DNA of 64,000 nt from J027 sp034437655 (GTDB lineage Bacteria > Chloroflexota > Anaerolineae > Aggregatilineales > J027), in assembly GCA_034437655.1 (NCBI GenBank), contig DAOTTU010000046.1, positions 1 to 64,000 of the forward strand, given 5' to 3'. Position 1 is the first letter of the stretch. Every line of letters begins with the position of its first letter. This document shows, in pieces, positions 29,743 to 37,723 of the stretch. A program made the position numbers and the translations under genes. The notes under the pieces were generated by a model that worked only from the letters and a program-made list of their open reading frames with translations, was not told the origin of the DNA and did not search any database.

Positions 29743-30162
29743 TTAAGTGTATTTGAGGATGAGATCAGCGAAGTCGTCCGCAGAATCCATCAGTGTGCCG
29801 GTATAGTAATGTGCGACCCCATAATCCTCAACGATAGCGGTGGCAACCGCTTGTTCCGTACGTTGTGACCAGACGATCAGCGGAATGTCAGGGAAGTGGT
29901 CTTTGATTTCGCTCAGACGAACAAACCCGGGCGCGACATTCCCACTGTCGGGCAAGGGCGCACAGATAACAAGGTCAGGTAGCTGTGAATAGCTATCGCT
30001 AAAGCTCGAGAGGTCTGGGGCGGGCAGCACTTCATGTCCGCTTTCATCGACTAAAACTTCGTAAAAGCGTTCGTAGAGCTGCCGAGAGAGCCCCTCCAGG
30101 TTGTTGGCATTCGGTTCATTGAGCAGCTTATGTTGGTTTTGAATGATTGCTATAACAGCCAT
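29743..30162 (-). CDS. Receiver-like (pseudo-response-regulator) protein
   Basis: Protein of 139 residues with the alternating hydrophobic strands of a CheY-like receiver (MAVIAIIQNQHKL, LPDLVICAPLPDSG, IPLIVWSQRT, GVAHYYTG). The residue corresponding to the phospho-acceptor Asp is Cys (VICAPLP), and the conserved Lys near the end is missing, so phosphorylation is unlikely. ATG 30162 is preferred, with GGAT upstream, over 30192, which lacks a ribosome binding site. It is first in the MoxR operon and may regulate the ATPase through protein contact. The receiver assignment is by pattern only. Confidence 0.6.
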   Translation of the reverse strand: MAVIAIIQNQHKLLNEPNANNLEGLSRQLYERFYEVLVDESGHEVLPAPDLSSFSDSYSQLPDLVICAPLPDSGNVAPGFVRLSEIKDHFPDIPLIVWSQRTEQAVATAIVEDYGVAHYYTGTLMDSADDFADLILKYT

Positions 30163-30206
30163 CTGTGCAGATCCAATGCAATGAAGTCTCATCTCGATAC
30201 TGTACT

Positions 30207-30221
30207 TTGTATATTATACAA
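30207..30221. promoter_or_regulatory. Palindrome and -10 before the MoxR operon
   Basis: TTGTATATTATACAA is a 15-base palindrome around a central T. It contains a minus-strand TATAAT (30218-30213) suited to transcribe the operon starting at 30162. A related palindrome, CTGTATTATACAG, occurs at 47981-47993. It could be an operator or merely a symmetrical -10 region. Confidence 0.4.
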
Positions 30222-30355
30222 GATATATGCAGCAATCTCGCAGGTTTACCATGACGTTCATCGAATCATCATCGCACCTTGCGTTATTTACACCCAACCT
30301 ACACCGCTGGTTTTCTGGCACTCGGGGTTCTATAATGCATGGTGATGTGTCTGGC

Positions 30356-30384
30356 TTGATTTGTCTCACGGTCATCCTTAAACT
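30356..30384 (+). promoter_or_regulatory. Possible promoter of the VWA-FHA gene
   Basis: TTGATT (30356-30361), a 17-base spacer and TAAACT (30379-30384), about 55 bases before the ATG at 30439. The match is moderate. The remainder of 30222-30355 shows no gene. Confidence 0.4.
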
Positions 30385-30438
30385 AAAACACAACTGTCAC
30401 CGACAGATGAACTATTGTTAACGAAGGATACCCACCCC

Positions 30439-32892
30439 ATGCGTCGTTTTCTTTTACTCGGGTTGTTGTTTATAGCAGCAGCTCTCACCGTATCAAGCGC
30501 CCCGGCTATTGCACAAGATGAGGGCGACGAAAATTCACTGCAAATCGAGTTTCTTGACGCCCCGACGGTTGCTTTCCCTGAAATTGCGATTGACCTGCGG
30601 GTGCTGGACAATGGTCGCGCTATCCCCGGGCTAGGGACAAATGCCTTCAGCGTTGATGATAACGTTGAGTCTGGGAGCCTGACAGTAAATAGCGACGAGC
30701 AAACGGCGAATCTGGCTGTGGTGCTAGACCTCCCCACCGCCGGCCCCGGAGAAGACGACAAAGTCATAGAAGTTGCCCGCCAATTTTTTGAGGATGGGGT
30801 CAATTACCAGGACGGGTTAACGGTTGTGCTGGTTGTCGTGCGCAACAATAACTATACGTTCAATGTGTACAGCGACCGTGCCTCGATTCTAGCCCGCCTT
30901 AATCAGATTGAGGGCGGCGTGGGTCAGGCAAATCCTATAACTGAAGCGCTCGACGTCGCGGCGAACCAGTTGCTTGATGCCAGTGGTGAGGAAGCTGGCG
31001 GTAATCTGCTCCTTGTCAGCCCGTTTTACTATAATCGGTCGGCCAGCATCGCTGGCGCAACAGACTTAGCACAGCGCATTGCAACTGAGAACGGCTATAC
31101 CGTGAGTGTCGTTCAAGCCTGGGTTAGTTCATCTGCCAGTCGCTCTAACCAGAACGACGACTATCTGGAAATTGCAGAAGCCGGGCAAGGTGCTTTTGCT
31201 GCGTATGGCCCGAATGCTGACGAGAGCATCTTGCAACCCGTTTATGAAACCATGCGCGGCGGTCAGGCGACCTATACGCTGCGATACCGTACCAGTTCCG
31301 CAGCCCCGGGAGATCGTACTGTCACGGTTTCTGCTGAAACACCCAACGGTACAGCCAGCGGTCAGTTTAGTTATTCTGGTCCAGACGCGGCCCCGCCGAC
31401 CGTATCCTTCTTTGACCCGGCAGAGCCAACGACGGTTGAACGCCAATCCCCCGTGCGTGGCGCAGCCTTTGATCTCAACGAGGTTGAACTCTCATTGTCT
31501 ATTGCGGATGTTGCCGACGGGAACAGCATCACTGAAGGACGTGTTGAAGTTGTCGTTGACGGTGAAGTACAAAGCACGCTACCAATTCCTCCTGCAAGCC
31601 TGAATCCCGGCGTGGTGGCGGTTACGTGGCCTTTATTGAACTTTGGGCTTGGCCAGGACAGCGATAGTATTACACGGCAGGTCGAATTGCGGGCAGTGCT
31701 GACCGATGCCTTTGACCGAGAAGTCACGGCAACCCAAACCGTGACTGTCATTACCCGGCTGGCCTCGGCAGCTACCTCCACGCCCGTTCCGCCAACACCA
31801 ACCGTTGCCCCCCCAACAGCAACGCCAACGCAGCTTCCTACTACAGAGCCAACCGCTGTTGGTGAAATAGACGGCGTAACTGATGCCACGCTCGAGGCGG
31901 CCATTGCTATCGCCACACAAACGGCTGAAGCTATTATTGCTTTACAATCTGGTGACGCCGAAGACGCCCAAGCTACTGCCGAAGCTATCCGTGCCACTGC
32001 TGAAGCGGTGCCACCCGAAGTCCCTGAAGTTGAAGAAGACACCGGAAGCGAAGACGATACCAATACACTGATTGCGGCTGGGGCGGCGGCTGTCGGCGTT
32101 CTGGTGCTGGCTATTTTGAGTTTTCTGCTTGTGCGACGGCGGCGTCAACGGCGGCAGGGGTCGATGCAAACCATGCTTGGCGGTGGACAGGTAAACCCCA
32201 ACGCATCGAGCATGAAAACTATGGTTGGTGGCTCTGGTGGTGGGACAGCCGCTGCTGCACAGCTTGAAATCCTCAGTGGCACTATGTCCGGGCAGACTGT
32301 GAAGGTAGACAGGGATCATTTCACCATTGGGCGTGAAGCAGGGGCAGACATCCATTTTGCAACCCCAGCCTATGATAATGTCAGTTCACGCCATTGCAGC
32401 ATTCTTAAGCGTGGGGCGATGTACATGATTGAAGACCACGGCTCTACCAACGGCACCCATGTTAACGGCCAGCGCATTTCGTCTAACATGCCCACCAACC
32501 TTCCACCGCAAGCTATGATTCAACTTGGTAATGATCCGGTTTCGTCTATTCGGATGCGCTTTAAGCCACCCGGCGCTGGCGGCGCTGGTATCGGGAAAAC
32601 GCGCGTCGATATGCCGGGGATGCAGGGGATGCCTGTTGATAACGCTGTCTGGAACAAAAAGACGCAGATGTATGGGCAGCAGAGCAGCAATACACCTCCG
32701 CAGCAACAACAGGGGACGCCCCAGCAGGCTGCACCGGGGCAATTCTTCAACCCGAGCGCCCAACCACCACAGCCACAACAGCGACCGCAACAACAGCAGC
32801 AACCGCCACCTAACTATCGGCAAAAGGGGAATTTTGATAGTTGGACGAATGTGCCAGACGATGACGATGACTCGTGGCTTGAGGATGAGTAG
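30439..32892 (+). CDS. VWA-TM-FHA signalling protein
   Basis: Protein of 817 residues. A signal peptide (1-27, ending SSAPAIAQ) is followed by an extracytoplasmic region with a VWA-like domain (about 88-285). A second beta-rich domain, a Thr/Pro linker and an Ala/Glu/Thr helical stretch precede the membrane helix (about 543-567, followed by RRRRQRRQ). The cytoplasmic FHA domain (about 625-695) has GREAGADIHF, SSRHCSI and DHGSTNGTHVNG, the phosphothreonine-binding signature. The tail is Gln/Pro-rich. The VWA metal site is degenerate (DLPTA for DxSxS). Start ATG 30439 has GAAGGA upstream. The next gene is a PP2C phosphatase, so the FHA probably reads kinase-generated phosphothreonine. Confidence 0.85.
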   Translation: MRRFLLLGLLFIAAALTVSSAPAIAQDEGDENSLQIEFLDAPTVAFPEIAIDLRVLDNGRAIPGLGTNAFSVDDNVESGSLTVNSDEQTANLAVVLDLPTAGPGEDDKVIEVARQFFEDGVNYQDGLTVVLVVVRNNNYTFNVYSDRASILARLNQIEGGVGQANPITEALDVAANQLLDASGEEAGGNLLLVSPFYYNRSASIAGATDLAQRIATENGYTVSVVQAWVSSSASRSNQNDDYLEIAEAGQGAFAAYGPNADESILQPVYETMRGGQATYTLRYRTSSAAPGDRTVTVSAETPNGTASGQFSYSGPDAAPPTVSFFDPAEPTTVERQSPVRGAAFDLNEVELSLSIADVADGNSITEGRVEVVVDGEVQSTLPIPPASLNPGVVAVTWPLLNFGLGQDSDSITRQVELRAVLTDAFDREVTATQTVTVITRLASAATSTPVPPTPTVAPPTATPTQLPTTEPTAVGEIDGVTDATLEAAIAIATQTAEAIIALQSGDAEDAQATAEAIRATAEAVPPEVPEVEEDTGSEDDTNTLIAAGAAAVGVLVLAILSFLLVRRRRQRRQGSMQTMLGGGQVNPNASSMKTMVGGSGGGTAAAAQLEILSGTMSGQTVKVDRDHFTIGREAGADIHFATPAYDNVSSRHCSILKRGAMYMIEDHGSTNGTHVNGQRISSNMPTNLPPQAMIQLGNDPVSSIRMRFKPPGAGGAGIGKTRVDMPGMQGMPVDNAVWNKKTQMYGQQSSNTPPQQQQGTPQQAAPGQFFNPSAQPPQPQQRPQQQQQPPPNYRQKGNFDSWTNVPDDDDDSWLEDE

Positions 32893-32954
32893 GTCGCTGT
32901 GACAAAAACGATTCAAATACTGTTTGCTAACCCAGCGGTTAAGGAATGACACGC

Positions 32955-35453
32955 ATGACAACTGAAAACAGCCATACTACAGCCTTTGCTGCTGCTGACA
33001 TTGGGCCGCGCGAAATCCTTGAAGACTATTCTATAGTCGAAGATGTAACCTCGGGCGGGGGCCTGGACCTGAAGTTACTGATTGTTTGTGATGGAGTTGG
33101 TGGTGTCGCTTCTGGTGAACGTGCCGCCTACATGACAGCACATACGGTCATTGATGTCGTCAAACGTAGCCCGGATACCATCGTACCGCGCTTGCTGGTG
33201 GAAGCTATTCAAGAGGCCAACAACAAGGTCTTCTTCGATACCACCAGCGGTAAATCGACCATCGCCATGATCGCAATTCACTATGATGGGGATACACCCT
33301 ATGGTCGTGCCTACATTGCCAGTGTGGGCGACAGTGGAATTTATTTGATTCGTGACAAAAGCCTGAAACGCCTGAACACCGAACACAATGTCGCCAACGA
33401 GATGATCCTGGCGAAGCAACAGTCAGCAGAAAATGCATATGCACTGCCTAATGCCACCCACCTGACACGTGCTATCGGTGTGGATGAGAACGTCGAGGTA
33501 GACATTGGCTTTTACTACAATACGATGGATGCACAACAGGCGCGTAAACGTGGCAAAACAGGGTTTAAGCTGCAACAGGGTGACACAATTTTTGCCTGCT
33601 CGGACGGTCTGACGGATGCCGGAGAAGATGGGGAACCATACGTTAAAGAAGATGACTTTCTGCGACATGCACTCGACAATGATGTAGAACGTACCGCCCG
33701 CATGTATTTAACATATGCGCTGCGTAGCGGTACCCACGACAATGTGTCTATTGCGCTGGCGTTTGTTGACTCAAAGAAACGACGTGCTGTTGACCCCACA
33801 GGTGGAACACAAACGCGCGTTTTAGCGTTGTTATTTGTCGTATTGCTCGCTGTGATAGGCGTGGGGGCTTTTGTTTTCCTTAACCTCAATGAACAGGACC
33901 AGGACAACAACAACAGTGAGCAGGCCGAAGAAATTGCAGCGCAAAGTACTCAATTGGCTGCCGACCGCGAAGCTGCAACCCGGGCCGTACTGGACATAAC
34001 CGCAACAGCAATCATCGAACAATCGTTCACCCCAACCCCCTCGGCAACCCCAACGCCCTCGAACACACCCTCACCGACTGCAACATTGCTCCCCGCATTG
34101 GGGCAACAAAGCGCAGGCTACGTATTTACCGGGCGCGGTGCTGAGCCGGTCGTGTTAGACCTCGGCAGCCCCGTCAGATCCGAAGACAGCGCGATTTACA
34201 TTTCGGCGTTTGCAGGTGAACAGCAGACAGAGCGCTTCAGTTACTTCTACTTTTTGCCAAATGCGGTGGGATTCTTTGAAGACGTCAACAACGAACAGAT
34301 TGAATTTGTGCTGGAACCCGGCGGCAGTATATTCGTGCAGTCCGAAGGGGTGGCACGGGGGGCACAGGTTGAACTTACACGCCCTGAAGATGCTGTGTTT
34401 TACGTGCGGAGCGCGTGTCTTTCTATCGAACAGCGTGACCTAGAAGTGAGCATTGGCTGTTATGCTGGCAACTGTGAATATACGCTTGAACGCTTTGGCG
34501 ACCGCTCACTGATTTCGCCCGGAAACCGCCTGATCCTTTCGTTGAATGAAGCGGGTGAAATTACAGGAACATCGCAAAATAGCATCGACACCGCCCGGGC
34601 CCAGCTCTATGACGATATGCTCCGTGAGTTTAACGCTCCCAATGCCATCACTGACCGTTCGTGCGCGGGGCAATGGGTGGCTGCTGCTGCTGATGCACTC
34701 CCCACGCCGACGCCGCTCCCCGCGACCCCAACACCGCGCCCAACTGGAACACCACAGGACGCCAGTATTGATCAAGATCAAGACGGTGTAGCAAACGCAG
34801 ACGACGAGTGCCCGGACGCTAACGGACAAGGTGCGCCTTCTGGCTGTCCTGACGAAGACGGCGATGGCGTTGCGTTTAACGCGGACAATTGCCCCGACGA
34901 GGCCGGTAGTGTCGCGGCCAGCGGTTGCCCCGATGAAGATGAAGATGGTATCCCTGATGAGCTGGACAATTGCCCAACAGTGGCCAACCCAGAACAAGGC
35001 GACGCTGACCTTGACGGTGACGGGAATGCGTGCGACGACAACGACGACAACGACGAGTTCCTCGATAGCGAAGATGATTGCCCATTGCAAGCGGGTACGT
35101 CTACTGAAGGGCGCGTAGGTTGTGCTGATAGTGATGGCGATGGCTGGGCTACAACCGTTGATAACTGCCCATCTGTACGCAATACGAGCCAGTCAGACAA
35201 CGACAACGATAACCGTGGCGATGCATGCGACCGCGACGATGACAATGATGGCATCACTGATAGTCTGGATGCTTGCCCCTACGAGCCCGGCACCGAAGCC
35301 ACCCGTGGCTGTCCAGACACAGACGAGGATGGTGTGCGGGATAGTGATGACAACTGCCCGGATGTGTCAAACCCTGAACAGACCGATAGCGACGATGATA
35401 ATGTTGGCGATGCCTGCGATGATACGCCATTTGCGGATGAGGACGAGGAATAA
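32955..35453 (+). CDS. PP2C phosphatase with membrane helix and extracytoplasmic thrombospondin type 3 repeats
   Basis: Protein of 832 residues. The cytoplasmic PP2C Ser/Thr phosphatase domain (about 10-275) carries the metal-binding motifs (ILEDYSIVED, CDGVGG, VGDSGIYLI, FACSDGLTDAGED, THDNVSIAL). A membrane helix (about 288-311) and a Thr/Pro linker follow. A beta-rich extracytoplasmic domain (about 375-590) comes before a C-terminal array of Asp-rich repeats (about 602-832) of the thrombospondin type 3 kind (DxDxDG with Cys-Pro), expected to bind calcium. The start at 32955 has AAGGA ten bases upstream. It lies 62 bases after the VWA-FHA gene and is probably cotranscribed. Confidence 0.88.
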   Translation: MTTENSHTTAFAAADIGPREILEDYSIVEDVTSGGGLDLKLLIVCDGVGGVASGERAAYMTAHTVIDVVKRSPDTIVPRLLVEAIQEANNKVFFDTTSGKSTIAMIAIHYDGDTPYGRAYIASVGDSGIYLIRDKSLKRLNTEHNVANEMILAKQQSAENAYALPNATHLTRAIGVDENVEVDIGFYYNTMDAQQARKRGKTGFKLQQGDTIFACSDGLTDAGEDGEPYVKEDDFLRHALDNDVERTARMYLTYALRSGTHDNVSIALAFVDSKKRRAVDPTGGTQTRVLALLFVVLLAVIGVGAFVFLNLNEQDQDNNNSEQAEEIAAQSTQLAADREAATRAVLDITATAIIEQSFTPTPSATPTPSNTPSPTATLLPALGQQSAGYVFTGRGAEPVVLDLGSPVRSEDSAIYISAFAGEQQTERFSYFYFLPNAVGFFEDVNNEQIEFVLEPGGSIFVQSEGVARGAQVELTRPEDAVFYVRSACLSIEQRDLEVSIGCYAGNCEYTLERFGDRSLISPGNRLILSLNEAGEITGTSQNSIDTARAQLYDDMLREFNAPNAITDRSCAGQWVAAAADALPTPTPLPATPTPRPTGTPQDASIDQDQDGVANADDECPDANGQGAPSGCPDEDGDGVAFNADNCPDEAGSVAASGCPDEDEDGIPDELDNCPTVANPEQGDADLDGDGNACDDNDDNDEFLDSEDDCPLQAGTSTEGRVGCADSDGDGWATTVDNCPSVRNTSQSDNDNDNRGDACDRDDDNDGITDSLDACPYEPGTEATRGCPDTDEDGVRDSDDNCPDVSNPEQTDSDDDNVGDACDDTPFADEDEE
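34760..35440 (+). repeat. Thrombospondin type 3-like calcium-binding repeat array (within the PP2C gene)
   Basis: About ten Asp-rich units of the pattern DxDxDGxxxxxDxCP can be read, for example DQDQDGVANADDECP, DEDGDGVAFNADNCP, DSDGDGWATTVDNCP and DTDEDGVRDSDDNCP. Spacers such as NPEQ are typical of thrombospondin type 3 modules. Paired Cys suggest disulphides outside the cytoplasm. Confidence 0.85.
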
Positions 35454-35520
35454 CAGCCAGTAAACGGCGAAGCGAACTACGCCCACGACGCGAACCGTCT
35501 CTAGACAGTCTACGTCAGCT

Positions 35521-35548
35521 TTGATAACATAAAGCGCTTGAATACAAA
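35521..35548 (+). promoter_or_regulatory. Possible rpsT promoter
   Basis: TTGATA (35521-35526), a 16-base spacer and TACAAA (35543-35548), placing a start about 25 bases before the TTG start codon. The -10 is weak. A GGAG ribosome binding site follows at about 35567. Confidence 0.35.
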
Positions 35549-35578
35549 CACAATTGTAGGATTCACGGAGAAAAACCG

Positions 35579-35872
35579 TTGGCTAATCATAAATCTGCGA
35601 TCAAGCGCATCCGCACAAATGAGCGCAAACGCACCCGCAACCGCATCTACCAGTCACGCACCCGCACACAGGTCAAAAAAGCGCGGGTAGCTATCGAAGG
35701 CCAGTCGCTTGAGGCCGCCATTGAAGAAACCCGCAACGCCATCAGCCTGCTAGACAAAGCTGCTGACAAGGGCATCATTCATAAGCGCAACGCGGCACGC
35801 CGTAAAAGCCGCATGATGAAGCGCCTTAACGCATTGCAGGCACAGCAAAACGGCGAAGAAGCCGAGGCCTGA
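35579..35872 (+). CDS. rpsT: 30S ribosomal protein S20 (TTG start)
   Basis: Binds 16S rRNA early in 30S assembly. The 97 residues are Lys/Arg-rich helices typical of S20 (ANHKSAIKRIRTNERKRTRN, AADKGIIHKRNAARRKSR). Translation starts at TTG: no ATG or GTG would preserve the conserved ANHKSA N-terminus, and GGAG lies eight bases upstream. E. coli rpsT also uses UUG, which takes part in its autogenous control, so a similar arrangement is possible. The C-terminus is acidic. It is a single gene followed by a hairpin. Confidence 0.96.
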   Translation: MANHKSAIKRIRTNERKRTRNRIYQSRTRTQVKKARVAIEGQSLEAAIEETRNAISLLDKAADKGIIHKRNAARRKSRMMKRLNALQAQQNGEEAEA

Positions 35873-35918
35873 GCAGCAGCGCTCTCACGCCATCAACAAC
35901 CAAATCACACATGAAAAA

Positions 35919-35943
35919 CCCGAGGCGTTAGCATAACCTCGGG
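35919..35943. terminator. Hairpin terminator between rpsT and the cyclase operon
   Basis: The perfect stem CCCGAGG (35919-35925) / CCTCGGG (35937-35943) has an 11-base loop. AAAAA precedes it and a T-containing stretch follows, so it could stop transcription from both convergent units. The plus-side T-tract is weak. Confidence 0.6.
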
Positions 35944-35983
35944 CCTGGTGTTTAATATCATCAATGGCGAACAATGCGCTGTG

Positions 35984-37717
35984 CTATTTTTCCCCCAGAA
36001 CGCAATAGACGTTCATGGTTTCATTGCTGCCACGTAACTGGCGTTGTGTTTTCTCAGCATCAATACTATCTTGCACTGCCTGATACGTCTCCTCACTGAT
36101 GATAATCTCACCCGGTTGCGCAATTTCCTGTAACTTCTTGGAAACAGTAATCGCGTCCCCAAGTGCCGTAAACTCTTTGCGGCTAGGGCTACCGACATTG
36201 CCCAACACAGCCATGCCAGTATGAATGCCAATCCCAAAGGCAAGGCGTTGTCCGGTTTCTGGTGTGTCTGTAATGTGCTGGACATCACGAAAGACAGCTA
36301 ATGCTGCCCGAACAGCCCGCAACGGATGGTCATCGCAGGGGTTAAGCTGTGTATTGAACATTCCTACAACTGCATCGCCCATATATTTGTCGATGATGCC
36401 ATCAACGTATTGAATGGCGTTACTGCTGGTCGTTAAATACTGATTGATGATTTCGAGTACTTTTTCAGGTGCAAGACGTTCGCTGAATGTTGTAAAACCG
36501 CGAACATCGGCATTCATCACTGTGATTTCACGTTCGACACCGCTCAAGCCCAGGCTTTCAATACTTTGAATGTTGCTGACCATCTCGTCTGAAAGGTAAG
36601 TGCGAATCACGTTCAGGGTTTCGTCACGCTGTTTGATGTTGGTCAGGTCGTCCAGCACAACCGCAACGCCCATTGTCTCGCTAGCATCACCTTTAAGTGG
36701 GCTTAGCTTCAGGCTTAGCGTCACCGGGCCACGTTCTGGAATGACGGTGCTTAACTCGACGTTTTCTCGTGAATCTTGATCTTGAATATGTTCCAGTACT
36801 TCTTCGAACCCTTCATATACCGAGGGCAGCACGGTTGTCAGGGGTTGGCCAACGCTTTGATCGTCCACGGACAAAATTTGACCCGCGACCGGGCTTATTG
36901 TTCTGACCTGACCGTCCATGTTGGTTGTAACAATGCCGCTGGCAATTGAGGCGAAGATGCTGTCGAGCAATTGGCGACGTTCGCTGACTTCATTCAACCG
37001 GGCTTTGACCCGCTCAAACAGTTGGGCGTTTTGAATCGCGATGGCGGCTTGATTCGCGAAAGACACCAGCAATTGTAGCTCACGGTCTCCGAAAATCGCC
37101 TGTTTAACGCGGTTGTCGGCATAGACCACGCCGATCACGCGGTCACGGTTAAGCAGCGGTACACACAGAATACTACGCAGCGCATAGCTCATGACGCTCT
37201 CGTGCGTGTTAAAGCGGTCGTCTTCTTGAGCATTGGTGGTGACAATGGGTTCACCCGTGCTGATGACTTCCCCAACAATGCCCCGGCTGATGATGAACTG
37301 CCCCGCTTCGACCGATTCACGCCCAATTTTGCGCCCGACCATGAATTCCATTTCGCCTGTTTCATCATTGGATAACATGATATAGCCACGTTCGGCATCC
37401 GTCAGGCCGATGACAGTGTCCATTGCACGGGCAAGCACTTCTTCCAATTCCAGGGTCGAATTAATCAGCGCGGCAGTGTGTGCCAGTGCCCGCAGTTGGG
37501 CCAGTTCGCGGTGATCTTCTTCAAGCTGGTAAGCTAGCCCGTCGAGCGTATTGCTGAGATGGGCCGCTTGTTCCAACACGTCGTCTGGCAAGCCCAGGTT
37601 ACGAATGCGCAGCAGATGTGTCTGCGTATGTAGACCTTCACTGATTTCGTTGGCAGTATAGTTTAGCCGCATGAGGTCGGTTGAAAGACTATCGAAATGT
37701 TGTGTGATCAGTGTCAT
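35984..37717 (-). CDS. GAF-PAS-class III nucleotide cyclase, metal-site half (cyclase A)
   Basis: Soluble signalling protein of 577 residues: an N-terminal helical segment, a GAF domain (about 88-235, LTDAERGYIML), a PAS domain (about 248-365, ending DDLTNIKQRDE), and a class III cyclase domain (about 395-577). The metal-binding Asp residues are present (D404 in NADVRGF, D448 in KYMGD), as are K444 and T517, the Lys/Thr pair seen in class IIIb adenylate cyclases. The transition-state Asn and Arg are replaced by T524 and K528 (GDAITVSKKL). A homodimer should therefore be poorly active. Partner protein B, encoded six bases upstream in the operon, supplies the missing residues. Confidence 0.9.
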   Translation of the reverse strand: MTLITQHFDSLSTDLMRLNYTANEISEGLHTQTHLLRIRNLGLPDDVLEQAAHLSNTLDGLAYQLEEDHRELAQLRALAHTAALINSTLELEEVLARAMDTVIGLTDAERGYIMLSNDETGEMEFMVGRKIGRESVEAGQFIISRGIVGEVISTGEPIVTTNAQEDDRFNTHESVMSYALRSILCVPLLNRDRVIGVVYADNRVKQAIFGDRELQLLVSFANQAAIAIQNAQLFERVKARLNEVSERRQLLDSIFASIASGIVTTNMDGQVRTISPVAGQILSVDDQSVGQPLTTVLPSVYEGFEEVLEHIQDQDSRENVELSTVIPERGPVTLSLKLSPLKGDASETMGVAVVLDDLTNIKQRDETLNVIRTYLSDEMVSNIQSIESLGLSGVEREITVMNADVRGFTTFSERLAPEKVLEIINQYLTTSSNAIQYVDGIIDKYMGDAVVGMFNTQLNPCDDHPLRAVRAALAVFRDVQHITDTPETGQRLAFGIGIHTGMAVLGNVGSPSRKEFTALGDAITVSKKLQEIAQPGEIIISEETYQAVQDSIDAEKTQRQLRGSNETMNVYCVLGEK

Positions 37718-37723
37718 TGGTGT

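Noticed and set aside
32690..32815. CAG/CAA-rich stretch as a possible simple repeat
   Set aside because: It encodes the Gln/Pro-rich C-terminal tail of the VWA-FHA protein in frame, without perfect repeat units.
34760..35440. Repetitive DNA resembling a satellite or CRISPR-like array
   Set aside because: The periodicity comes from in-frame Asp-rich TSP3 codons. There are no identical direct repeats with unique spacers and no cas genes.
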